From the NCBI RefSeq assembly GCF_011762155.1, contig NZ_JAASQL010000004.1, positions 62,001 to 126,000 of the forward strand: a DNA stretch of 64,000 nt, in the 5' to 3' direction. This document shows positions 35,425 to 43,838 of this stretch, piece after piece (within the stretch, counting starts at the first letter, position 1; every line of letters begins with the position of its first letter). The translations under genes and the position numbers were made by a program. The notes under the pieces were generated by a model that saw only the letters and a list, made by a program, of their open reading frames with translations, had not been told where the DNA came from and searched no databases. Source of the DNA: Wenyingzhuangia heitensis (lineage in GTDB: Bacteria > Bacteroidota > Bacteroidia > Flavobacteriales > Flavobacteriaceae).

Positions 35425-36957
35425 ATGCAACAAAAAGTACTTATTCTAGATTTCGGATCTCAAGTTACGCAGCTGATAGCTCGTCGAGTGAGAGAGTTGA
35501 ACATTTATTGTGAAATTCATCCATACAACAGCGAAAAATATAATTTTGCTGATTATAAAGCAGTTATTCTATCAGGTTCTCCACACTCAGTAAGAGGAGA
35601 AAATGCACCTAAAATAGATTTATCAGAAGTAAAAGGTAAAAAACCATTATTAGGAATCTGTTATGGAGCTCAATACTTAGCACACTTTTTTGGTGGAGAA
35701 GTAGGAGCATCAAACACCAGAGAATATGGTAGAGCCAACTTATCTTTTTTAGATCATACAAATCCTTTGTTTGATGATATTAAAGAAGGAAGTCAAGTTT
35801 GGATGAGTCATTCTGACACCATTTTAAACTTACCAGATAATTACGAATGTATTGCAAGTACACCAGATGTAAAAAATGCAGCATATCACGTTAAAGGAGA
35901 AGATACTTACGCAATTCAATTCCACCCAGAGGTATATCACTCTACAGATGGAGCTAAATTATTAGGAAACTTTTTAGTGAAAATTGCAGGAGTTGCTCAA
36001 GAATGGACACCTAATAATTTTGTAGAAACTACCGTTCAAGAAATTAAGGACAAAGTAGGAAACGATAAAGTAGTTTTAGGACTGTCTGGAGGGGTAGATT
36101 CTACCGTAGCAGCCGTTTTATTAAATAAAGCTATAGGAGATAATTTATACTGTGTATTTGTTAACAATGGATTACTACGTAAAAACGAATTTGAAGGTGT
36201 GTTAAAGCAATACGAAGGTATGGGCTTAAACGTAAAAGGAGTAGATGCTACCGACAGATTTATGAAAGAATTAGAAGGTTTGTCTGATCCTGAATTGAAA
36301 CGTAAAGCTATTGGTAAAGCATTTATTGATGTTTTTGATCAAGAATCTCATTTGATAGAAAACGTAAAATGGTTGGCACAAGGAACTATTTATCCTGATG
36401 TAATTGAATCTGTTTCTGCAGATGGAGGACCATCAGCAACAATTAAATCTCATCATAACGTAGGGGGGTTGCCAGACTTTATGAAATTAAAAATTGTAGA
36501 GCCTTTACGTATGATTTTTAAAGATGAGGTTCGTAGAGCAGGAAAATCTATGGGAATTGATCCGGAACTGTTAGGTCGTCATCCTTTTCCAGGACCAGGA
36601 TTGGCAATTAGAATATTAGGAGATATTACCCCAGAAAAAGTAGCGATGTTACAAGAAGTAGATGCTATTTTTATTAACGGGTTAAAAGAACACGGATTGT
36701 ATGATTCTGTTTGGCAAGCCGGAGCTATTTTATTACCTGTACAATCTGTAGGGGTAATGGGAGATGAGCGTACATACGAAAAAGCGGTTGCTTTACGTGC
36801 TGTTGAGTCTACAGATGGTATGACTGCTGACTGGGTAGATTTACCATATAAATTTTTACAAGAAATATCAAACAAAATAATAAACAGTGTAAAAGGAGTA
36901 AACAGAGTTGTTTATGACATTAGCTCTAAACCACCTGCTACTATTGAGTGGGAATAA
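35425..36957 (+). CDS. guaA: GMP synthase (glutamine-hydrolysing)
   Basis: Aminates XMP to GMP. 510 residues: class I glutamine amidotransferase ([32 protein letters not shown] with catalytic Cys about 80, [10 protein letters not shown]), then the ATP pyrophosphatase domain ([16 protein letters not shown], about 218-233) and the C-terminal dimerisation domain with [15 protein letters not shown]. The ATG at 35425 is preferred over an upstream TTG, which is part of the -7 box. Strong terminator downstream. Confidence 0.96.
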   Translation: MQQKVLILDFGSQVTQLIARRVRELNIYCEIHPYNSEKYNFADYKAVILSGSPHSVRGENAPKIDLSEVKGKKPLLGICYGAQYLAHFFGGEVGASNTREYGRANLSFLDHTNPLFDDIKEGSQVWMSHSDTILNLPDNYECIASTPDVKNAAYHVKGEDTYAIQFHPEVYHSTDGAKLLGNFLVKIAGVAQEWTPNNFVETTVQEIKDKVGNDKVVLGLSGGVDSTVAAVLLNKAIGDNLYCVFVNNGLLRKNEFEGVLKQYEGMGLNVKGVDATDRFMKELEGLSDPELKRKAIGKAFIDVFDQESHLIENVKWLAQGTIYPDVIESVSADGGPSATIKSHHNVGGLPDFMKLKIVEPLRMIFKDEVRRAGKSMGIDPELLGRHPFPGPGLAIRILGDITPEKVAMLQEVDAIFINGLKEHGLYDSVWQAGAILLPVQSVGVMGDERTYEKAVALRAVESTDGMTADWVDLPYKFLQEISNKIINSVKGVNRVVYDISSKPPATIEWE

Positions 36958-36974
36958 GGTTTTATTATAAAATT

Positions 36975-37008
36975 AAAAACACCAACTTTAAAAGTTGGTG
37001 TTTTTTTA
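36975..37008 (+). terminator. Terminator after guaA
   Basis: AAAACACCAACTTT - AA - AAAGTTGGTGTTTTTTT. Confidence 0.92.
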
Positions 37009-37068
37009 TACCTATATTTTGTTAATATGTATCTAGGTTTTAACGTATGTTAGGTTCTTATATTTGGT

Positions 37069-37076
37069 ATAATATA
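37069..37076 (+). promoter_or_regulatory. -7 element TATATTTG for LysM gene
   Basis: Fits TAnnTTTG; 20 bases before the first ATG of the LysM gene. Confidence 0.5.
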
Positions 37077-37096
37077 TGTAATATTGTGTTCTGAAA

Positions 37097-39247
37097 ATGA
37101 ATCCCAATATGATACAAATATGTAAAGCTTTTAGTTTGTTGTTTTTTATGATAAGTTTCTCTTTATCAGCACAAGAACTAAAAGAGTATAAGGTGAAAAG
37201 AGGAGAGTCTTTAAAGGATATTGCAGAAAAATTTGATGTAAGCTACACTGCTTTGTTAAAAGCAAACCCAGATATCCCTAAAAAGCCAAAGAAAAAAACG
37301 TTGATAAAAATTCCTGTCAGAAATTTTAAATCAACAAAACCCCCTAAAGATCTAAGGCCAGATGCTAGCAGAGATTATTTTAAATTTTCTGAACAAGAAA
37401 AAGATTCTTTGGCGGTACATAAAGTAAAGGCAAAAGAAACGTTGTATAGTTTATCTAAACAATACAATATATCTATGTCTAATTTGCTAAAACAAAATCC
37501 TGTTTTAGCAATAGATGGATTAAAAATAGGACAAGAATTACAGATTTTAACGGTAAAAAAACAAGCCCCTGCAAAGCAAACCATAAAAACACATACCGTT
37601 GCTGCAAAAGAAACTTTGTATGGAATTTCTAAAACATACGGAGTTAGTATTCCTGATTTAAAAAAGGCTAATTCAGTTGTGTTAAGCGAAGGGTTAAAAC
37701 TTGGAACCGTTTTAATAATACCTACACTTAGTAAGGAAGAAATTGAATCAGATCCTAGTAAACATATTATTGCTAAAGGAGAAACCTTATATAGTGTTTC
37801 TAAAAAGTACGGAATTAGTGTTTCAGAATTATTAGCTGTTAATGATACCGTAACTATAGACAGTTTGGTAATTGGTTCAGCTATTCAATTGCCAAGTAAA
37901 GTAATTGCCAAAGTGACCAAAAGTACTGTTGCACCAATATACAAAAGATCTCCTTTAACATATTCTTATCAACAAGGAGATTCTATAGAAGTGGTTTTGG
38001 AAGAGTTAGGAATAAGCAAAGATTCTTTAAAGTCTATAAATCCTAGTTTTGATTCTATTCTAGAAAATGGAGGAGATTTATTGGTAGGATTAAAAAGAAC
38101 TCATGTGTTGTTTGAAGATCATCAATGGTTTAAAGATTCTATAGTAATTGATAAAGTGGTAAATACAATGATTATGTTGCCTTTTGATTTTAAAAAGAAT
38201 GATACGTTAAGTCAAGAGATCTTATTTGCAAACCCAAATGGATTGCCTAGTATTGTTTCCGATTTTTACTTAGGAGCATCTATGGCAATTGATTCTTTAC
38301 AAAAACAAGGAGTTAAAGTAAATTTATCTGTTGTAGATACAGAAAAATCGGTAGACTCTATTCATAAAAATATGGAGGTTATAAAAGCACATCACCCAGA
38401 TGTTATTATAGGTCCTTTGTATACCAATAATGCAATGTATGTAGCTACTCAATTTCCATCGGTTCCTGTGTACTATCCTATTTATTCTCAAAAACAAAAC
38501 CGTTTTAGAAATAGTAATATAATCAAAACAGCTACTAATAAAGATTTGTTAGAAAAAGAAGTGTTGTCTTTTATTAAAGAAAATAGAAAAGGACAACATT
38601 TAATTATTGTGGGAACTAAACAAAATATGACCGCTTTAAAAAATTATAAAAGCATACTAGCTAAAAGAGATAAGTTAGGAGCCATTATAGAAAACGATGT
38701 TAGCTTATTAACGTTGTCTAAAGGATATATTTCTAGACAAGAATTTTTAAGCCAACTAAAGTTAGAGCAACCCAATTGGATTTTAATTGTAGAAAATAGC
38801 AATGTAATTACTGCTGATGTTTTTAACAACACAGGGTCTATTCCTAAAAAAGATTTATTAGATACACCTGTAAGAGTTTTATCTTTTGAAAAATCGGACT
38901 ATGCAAATAAGATTTCATACGAAACCTTGGCAAAATACAATTACACTTATGGTACAGATGAGGTAGAGTATATTGCTGTAAAAAACAAAAAGGTAGAAAA
39001 AGCTTATTCTGTTAAGAACAGTGCACTACCAAGCGAGTATGCCATTAGAGGGTTTAACGTTACTTATGATGCTGTTTTAAGAACAATAAAAGGGAATTCT
39101 AAAGATGTTAATGGGGCATCTCACAGATACAAACAAGCTTTTTATTATACTAAAAACGGAGAGCAGGTAAAAGAAAATCAAGCTGTATTTGTAAATGCAA
39201 TAGAGAATACAAAAGAAGAGGGATTAAAAATTATTAGATTAAGGTAA
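37097..39247 (+). CDS. LysM-repeat protein with C-terminal periplasmic-binding-like domain
   Basis: 716 residues, signal peptide ending in SLSAQ. Four LysM domains at about 30-75, 100-143, 165-208 and 222-264 (for example VKAKETLYSLSKQYNIS and VAAKETLYGISKTYGVS) and a degenerate fifth (about 290-335). The remaining 370 residues carry a type I periplasmic-binding fold (HPDVIIGPLYTNNAMYVA, FPSVPVYYPI), as in LpoA- or amino-acid-binding-like proteins. Likely periplasmic, bound to peptidoglycan. The 3' end overlaps the convergent epimerase gene by nine bases. Confidence 0.85.
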   Translation: MNPNMIQICKAFSLLFFMISFSLSAQELKEYKVKRGESLKDIAEKFDVSYTALLKANPDIPKKPKKKTLIKIPVRNFKSTKPPKDLRPDASRDYFKFSEQEKDSLAVHKVKAKETLYSLSKQYNISMSNLLKQNPVLAIDGLKIGQELQILTVKKQAPAKQTIKTHTVAAKETLYGISKTYGVSIPDLKKANSVVLSEGLKLGTVLIIPTLSKEEIESDPSKHIIAKGETLYSVSKKYGISVSELLAVNDTVTIDSLVIGSAIQLPSKVIAKVTKSTVAPIYKRSPLTYSYQQGDSIEVVLEELGISKDSLKSINPSFDSILENGGDLLVGLKRTHVLFEDHQWFKDSIVIDKVVNTMIMLPFDFKKNDTLSQEILFANPNGLPSIVSDFYLGASMAIDSLQKQGVKVNLSVVDTEKSVDSIHKNMEVIKAHHPDVIIGPLYTNNAMYVATQFPSVPVYYPIYSQKQNRFRNSNIIKTATNKDLLEKEVLSFIKENRKGQHLIIVGTKQNMTALKNYKSILAKRDKLGAIIENDVSLLTLSKGYISRQEFLSQLKLEQPNWILIVENSNVITADVFNNTGSIPKKDLLDTPVRVLSFEKSDYANKISYETLAKYNYTYGTDEVEYIAVKNKKVEKAYSVKNSALPSEYAIRGFNVTYDAVLRTIKGNSKDVNGASHRYKQAFYYTKNGEQVKENQAVFVNAIENTKEEGLKIIRLR

Positions 39248-40240
39248 TTTAGAACAAATTTCTTTAATTACAGTAGTAAAAGGGGTATAGCTAAAATTAG
39301 TTATACTCTTTTTTATTAGATCTCCTTTGTAATATCTTTTTTTATGAGCAGCACGTGCACTGTATTTGTTCAAGCCAAAGTTAATAGTTCCAAAAGTTAA
39401 GCTAGACACAAGATGATTTAATCGCCAAGCAATTTCTGTAAAAGTTTTACTGGCTTTAAATTTTGGAGGTTTTACATTTAGAGTCTTAGCAATTAAAGAA
39501 AAAATGTTGTGGTAACTAAGATTTTCTGCAACCATAATAAAACGTTGATTGATAACAGTACTATTCATCAAAGTAATCATTGCAAATATTACATCTTGTA
39601 CTCCTACAACACCAACAGTTCCGTTGGTATAAAACGGCAAACCTTTTTTTATTTTAGAAAATAGTTGGCTAGAGTTTAGATTCCAAGCTCCAAAACCAAA
39701 AATAACCCCAGGGTTTACAATTACTACGGGCAACCCTTCTTGAGAACCTCTCCAAACTTCTATTTCTGCACCATATTTAGTAATGCTATAATCACTATGG
39801 TCTCCTTCGGGATTCCATTCGCAATCTTCGTCAATAAAATCAATACCAGGAGTTTTGGCTAATGTTGCAATAGAGCTAACGTAACATAATTTTTGTATTT
39901 TGTTTTTAATACAGAGATTTACAATATTGGCCGTTCCTTCTATATTTATTTTTCTTAGCTGTTCACTATCGGAAGCTTTAAAAGATACTTTTGCGGCCGC
40001 ATGATATACATGTGTAATCCCAATAAAAACTTTTTCTAGTTCAGGAATATCAACAATGTCAGCTTTTTTCCAGACAATGTTTTTATAGTTTGTTGTGTCA
40101 CCATACAATTCAAAAATTTCTTTGGTTATGTTTTGTGTGTTTTTATTTCTGTAAGTTGCTACTACTGTGTTGTTTGTGCTACACAAATGGTATAACAAAT
40201 GAGCTCCTACTAAACCTGTACCTCCTGTAACTAAAATCAT
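39239..40240 (-). CDS. NAD-dependent epimerase/dehydratase family protein
   Basis: Extended short-chain dehydrogenase, 333 residues. The NAD motif VTGGTGLVGAHLLYHL (4-19) and the catalytic YSITKYGAE (Tyr-x3-Lys, about 151-155) are present, along with a SER/THR region around CYVSSIATLAK. Close to sterol/dihydroflavonol reductase-like proteins by overall feel; substrate unknown. Upstream divergent from the 5-formyl-THF cyclo-ligase gene. Confidence 0.85.
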   Translation of the reverse strand: MILVTGGTGLVGAHLLYHLCSTNNTVVATYRNKNTQNITKEIFELYGDTTNYKNIVWKKADIVDIPELEKVFIGITHVYHAAAKVSFKASDSEQLRKINIEGTANIVNLCIKNKIQKLCYVSSIATLAKTPGIDFIDEDCEWNPEGDHSDYSITKYGAEIEVWRGSQEGLPVVIVNPGVIFGFGAWNLNSSQLFSKIKKGLPFYTNGTVGVVGVQDVIFAMITLMNSTVINQRFIMVAENLSYHNIFSLIAKTLNVKPPKFKASKTFTEIAWRLNHLVSSLTFGTINFGLNKYSARAAHKKRYYKGDLIKKSITNFSYTPFTTVIKEICSKLP

Positions 40241-40304
40241 AACTCTAAATTAGTGAATTTTGAGAGATATTAATTGTTAATTTTGTTTTTCAAAGTATTT
40301 TAAA

Positions 40305-40877
40305 ATGACTAAAAAAGAGTTACGAAAAAAATATAAAAAATTAAGAGCTACTTTATCAAGTGACGAGATAACATCAATTACTTTACAAATTGCAAATCAG
40401 CTTTTAAAAGCACCTATTTGGAATAAAACATATTATCATTTGTTTTTAAGTATTGTAGATTTAAAAGAAATAGATACAGATCAAATTTTACATGTTTTAT
40501 TTGCTAGAAATAAAGAAGTTGTCGTTTCAAAATCAGACTTTATCAAAAATACCTTGTCTCATTTTTTATTAACCGAAAACACTAAGTTTGTTATTAATTC
40601 TTACGGAATTCCAGAACCACAAAATGGATTGTCTGTGCCAGAAGATAATATTGATGTTGTTTTTGTTCCTTTACTAGCCTTTGATATAAGTGGAAACAGA
40701 GTGGGATATGGCAAAGGTTTTTATGATGATTTTTTAAGTAAATGTAAATCGGATGTTTTAAAAGTAGGATTGTCTTTTTACGAAGCTGAAGAACAAATAG
40801 AAGATGTTTACTTAGGAGACATTCCTTTAGATTATTGTATAACTCCACATAAAATATATCAATTTAATGAATCATAA
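40305..40877 (+). CDS. 5-formyltetrahydrofolate cyclo-ligase
   Basis: Converts 5-formyl-THF to 5,10-methenyl-THF with ATP. 190 residues with KKELRKKYKKLR at the start, the folate-binding YGIPEPQNG region (about 105-113) and the C-terminal signature GNRVGYGKGFYDDFL (about 129-143). Its end overlaps the ATG of the HD gene by eleven bases. Confidence 0.93.
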   Translation: MTKKELRKKYKKLRATLSSDEITSITLQIANQLLKAPIWNKTYYHLFLSIVDLKEIDTDQILHVLFARNKEVVVSKSDFIKNTLSHFLLTENTKFVINSYGIPEPQNGLSVPEDNIDVVFVPLLAFDISGNRVGYGKGFYDDFLSKCKSDVLKVGLSFYEAEEQIEDVYLGDIPLDYCITPHKIYQFNES

Positions 40878-41517
40878 TACAATCAATAATACCATTGCTT
40901 TTGTAAAAGAACAATTAAAAAATGCCGAAGGAGGTCACGACTGGTTTCATATAGAAAGAGTGTATAAAAATACTTTGCTAATTGCTAAAACAGAAAATTG
41001 TGATTTAGAAATAGTTTCTTTAGGAGCCTTGTTACACGATATTGCAGATTCTAAATTTTATAATGGAGATGAACAAGTTGGACCTAGGGTAGCTACACGT
41101 TTTTTAAAATCAGAAAATGTAAAAGATGAGGTCATTAATCATGTGGTAAAAATTATAGAAAACATTTCTTTTAAAGGAGGAAAAGAGAAGCAGACTTTTG
41201 CTTCGGTAGAGTTAAATGTGGTACAAGATGCAGATAGATTGGATGCTATTGGAGCTGTGGGAATTGCAAGAGCTTTTAATTATGGAGGTTTTAAAAACAG
41301 AGCGATGTACAATCCAGAAATTGCTCCCAATTTAAACATGACTAAAGAGGAGTATAAAAAAAGTACAGCACCCACAATTAATCATTTTTATGAAAAGTTA
41401 TTGTTGTTAAAAAATAAGATGAATACAAAGACGGGAAAACAGATAGCCAACCAAAGACATCAATTTATGGAGTTGTATTTAGAGCAATTTTATAAAGAAT
41501 GTGAAGGGAATTTGTAA
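40867..41517 (+). CDS. HD-domain phosphohydrolase (YedJ-like)
   Basis: 216 residues. Metal-binding HD pattern: HDWFHIERV (about 20-28), LLHDIADSKF (about 57-66, HD pair) and QDADRLDAIGAVGIARAF (about 120-137). Predicted metal-dependent phosphohydrolase; nucleotide or other phosphoester substrate unknown. Overlaps the folate enzyme gene and is followed by a terminator. Confidence 0.9.
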   Translation: MNHNTINNTIAFVKEQLKNAEGGHDWFHIERVYKNTLLIAKTENCDLEIVSLGALLHDIADSKFYNGDEQVGPRVATRFLKSENVKDEVINHVVKIIENISFKGGKEKQTFASVELNVVQDADRLDAIGAVGIARAFNYGGFKNRAMYNPEIAPNLNMTKEEYKKSTAPTINHFYEKLLLLKNKMNTKTGKQIANQRHQFMELYLEQFYKECEGNL

Positions 41518-41547
41518 GGAGTTAATTTATAGTGCGACCTAATAGAC

Positions 41548-41570
41548 GTTAAGCAACTGCTTAACTTTTT
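41548..41570 (+). terminator. Terminator after the HD gene
   Basis: GTTAAGC - AACT - GCTTAAC then five T's. Confidence 0.7.
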
Positions 41571-41583
41571 CATAGCAATTTTT

Positions 41584-41620
41584 CCTCCGGTATCATTTTT
41601 TGGTGCCGGAGGTTTTATTT
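41584..41620 (+). terminator. Second hairpin CCTCCGG...CCGGAGG
   Basis: CCTCCGGTATCA - loop - TGGTGCCGGAGG with a T-rich tail (TTTTATTTTTC) on the plus strand; also touches the 3' end of the SCO gene on the minus strand. Confidence 0.65.
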
Positions 41621-42286
41621 TTCGGATATTAATAGATAAATGTCTTTTATAGCTTGTTCAACTTCTAGTTTGTTGGTTCCGTCATAAAAACCTCTAATTC
41701 TTTTTTGGGTATCTATCAGTATAAACTGTTCTGTGTGAATAAAATCTTGATCCCCACCATCTCCTTCATCTAAAACAGCAAAATAATTTTTACGAGCCAA
41801 GTTGTAAATTTCTTTTTTATCGCCAGTAGTAATGTGCCACTTTCCAGAAATTGCTCCATGTGCCTTCGCATAAGTTTTTAAGACAGGAACGCTATCCATA
41901 ACAGGAGTTACAGAGTGAGATAAGAATTTTATAGAGGAATTATTGATGAATTCTTGTTGAAGGATATACATGTTGTTAGACATAATAGGGCAAATAGTAC
42001 CACATCTGGTAAAAAAGAAATCGGCAATATAAATTTTGTTATCAAAGTCAGACTCTGTTACTGTGTTTCCGTCTTGGTCGGTTAGTTTAAAAGCCCCTAT
42101 AATGTGATTTTTTGACTTGTTTAAAAGACTTTCATCTACTAATCTTGGATTAATGTCTATAGGGTTATATATTGGCAAAGATTTTGCTTTGTTGTTTAGG
42201 TGATATAAATAAGAAATAATAATCACAGACAATACACCCATAGCAATAAAGGTGTATTTAGATTTGGCAAAAAAGTTTTGACTCAT
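41615..42286 (-). CDS. SCO1/SenC family protein
   Basis: Copper-binding thioredoxin-fold protein of the type that metallates cytochrome c oxidase CuA. 223 residues from ATG 42286, with an N-terminal membrane anchor (YTFIAMGVLSVIIISYLY), the CxxxC motif FTRCGTICPIM (about residues 95-105) and the conserved His in FIHTEQFIL. An upstream in-frame ATG (42334) is rejected since it would lie beyond the -7 box TAACTTTG at 42301-42308. No neighbouring oxidase genes in the window. Confidence 0.9.
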   Translation of the reverse strand: MSQNFFAKSKYTFIAMGVLSVIIISYLYHLNNKAKSLPIYNPIDINPRLVDESLLNKSKNHIIGAFKLTDQDGNTVTESDFDNKIYIADFFFTRCGTICPIMSNNMYILQQEFINNSSIKFLSHSVTPVMDSVPVLKTYAKAHGAISGKWHITTGDKKEIYNLARKNYFAVLDEGDGGDQDFIHTEQFILIDTQKRIRGFYDGTNKLEVEQAIKDIYLLISEK

Positions 42287-42300
42287 GCTTAAAATTTTAT

Positions 42301-42308
42301 CAAAGTTA
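42301..42308 (-). promoter_or_regulatory. -7 element TAACTTTG of SCO gene
   Basis: TAnnTTTG on the minus strand, 14 bases before the preferred ATG; sets the start of the SCO gene. Confidence 0.55.
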
Positions 42309-42361
42309 CAAAGCATTTTAGAAACTTTAGCCAAAAAAATAAGAACACATAATTAAAGTTG

Positions 42362-42369
42362 TACATTTG
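42362..42369 (+). promoter_or_regulatory. -7 element TACATTTG of rseP
   Basis: TAnnTTTG, 29 bases before the rseP ATG. Confidence 0.5.
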
Positions 42370-42398
42370 TTCGACTTAAAAAAGAATTACATTATTAC

Positions 42399-43727
42399 AT
42401 GGAAAATTTAATTATTGCAGGGCAATTTTTGTTAAGCCTTTCTTTATTGATAGTATTACACGAATTAGGACACTTTATTCCTGCAAAACTATTTAAAACC
42501 AAAGTTGAAAAGTTTTATTTATTTTTTGATTATAAATTTTCTTTATTCAAGAAAAAAATTGGAGAAACTGTATATGGAATAGGGTGGATTCCGTTAGGAG
42601 GATACGTTAAAATTGCAGGTATGATTGACGAAAGCATGGATACCGAACAAATGAAACAACCTGCACAACCTTGGGAGTTTAGATCTAAACCGGCTTGGCA
42701 ACGATTGATTATTATGTTAGGTGGAGTTATTGTGAACTTTATTTTAGGATTGGTTATTTATATCATGATTTTTGCTACTTGGGGAGAAGAAGTGGTGAGT
42801 CCTAAAGGAATTAAAAATGGTTTTGCCATTCACAAACACTTTGAACAATATGGTTTTAGAAACGGAGATACTTTTTTAGCTGTTGATGGAAAACCTGTAG
42901 AAAATGTTTTAAGAGTAAGCAAGCATTTGTTTTTAAGAAACGTTAAAAATATTGAAGTTTTACATGCAGATGGTACTAAAGAAACACTATCGGTTCCCGA
43001 AGATATAGGAAAACAAATGTGGCAGCAAAACATTATGGAGCCATTTACTCCAATGTTTCCTGCAGTTATAGATTCTGTAATAGCTAATAAACCTGCTTTT
43101 AAGTCAGGATTTATAAAAGGAGACAAGGTTGTGTCTGTAAACGGAGAAGCAACACCTTATTGGTCAGATTTTACGGCTAAAATTCAGCAATCAGAAGACA
43201 AGCCTTTAGAGGTTTCTGTAAATAGAGGAAATGCATTAGTAACCTTAACAGTCACCCCAGAAGAAAGTAAAATAGGAGTTGCTCCTTTATTTGTTACCGA
43301 AGAAGTTGCTACTGTAGAACATAAAAAATACAGTTTAGATGAAAGTTTTTCTAGAGGATCTACAGCAGCATATTGGACTTTAAAAGATTATATGGCTCAG
43401 TTTAAGTATGTATTTACTAAAAAAGGAGCTAGTAGTATGGGAGGTTTTATTTCTATTGCTAAAATTTTTAAACCTGTATGGGATTGGAAAGTGTTTTGGA
43501 CAAACACAGCTTTCTTGTCTATTATGTTAGGGTTTATGAACTTGTTGCCAATTCCTGCATTGGATGGTGGACATGTAGTGTTTACTTTATACGAAATGAT
43601 TACTGGTAGAAAGCCAGGAGATAAATTTTTAGAATATGCCCAAATAACAGGATTTGTATTGTTATTATCTCTTTTAGCCTTTGCAAATGGTAATGATATT
43701 TACAAACTTATTGTTGGTTGGTTGTAA
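42399..43727 (+). CDS. rseP: Site-2 protease RseP
   Basis: Intramembrane zinc metalloprotease, 442 residues. Zinc motif LHELGHF in the first helix (about 21-27), two PDZ regions (about 140-200 and 215-285, with KSGFIKGDKVVSVNGE) and the second catalytic motif LLPIPALDGGH (about 387-397). It would cleave anti-sigma factors and leftover signal peptides. Monocistronic with its own promoter and terminator. Confidence 0.95.
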   Translation: MENLIIAGQFLLSLSLLIVLHELGHFIPAKLFKTKVEKFYLFFDYKFSLFKKKIGETVYGIGWIPLGGYVKIAGMIDESMDTEQMKQPAQPWEFRSKPAWQRLIIMLGGVIVNFILGLVIYIMIFATWGEEVVSPKGIKNGFAIHKHFEQYGFRNGDTFLAVDGKPVENVLRVSKHLFLRNVKNIEVLHADGTKETLSVPEDIGKQMWQQNIMEPFTPMFPAVIDSVIANKPAFKSGFIKGDKVVSVNGEATPYWSDFTAKIQQSEDKPLEVSVNRGNALVTLTVTPEESKIGVAPLFVTEEVATVEHKKYSLDESFSRGSTAAYWTLKDYMAQFKYVFTKKGASSMGGFISIAKIFKPVWDWKVFWTNTAFLSIMLGFMNLLPIPALDGGHVVFTLYEMITGRKPGDKFLEYAQITGFVLLLSLLAFANGNDIYKLIVGWL

Positions 43728-43748
43728 ATTTAAAAAGAACATAAATTT

Positions 43749-43787
43749 AAAGCTGCTCTTAACATGTTAAGAAGCAGCTTTTTTTAT
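43749..43787 (+). terminator. Terminator after rseP
   Basis: AAAGCTGCT - inner TTAACATGTTAA - AGCAGCTTT followed by T's; one C/G interruption in the stem. Confidence 0.85.
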
Positions 43788-43838
43788 GGTATGAATTTTA
43801 TAAAAAATAAGTATTTTAGAATTTCAAATATTGATTAG

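Noticed and set aside
41584-41620. CCTCCGG/CCGGAGG hairpin as an attachment site or integron-like repeat
   Set aside because: Single copy in the window, no integrase nearby, and a T-rich tail fits a terminator better.
42287-42334. Longer SCO protein from ATG 42334
   Set aside because: It would begin upstream of the TAACTTTG -7 box; the start at 42286 is followed directly by the expected membrane anchor.
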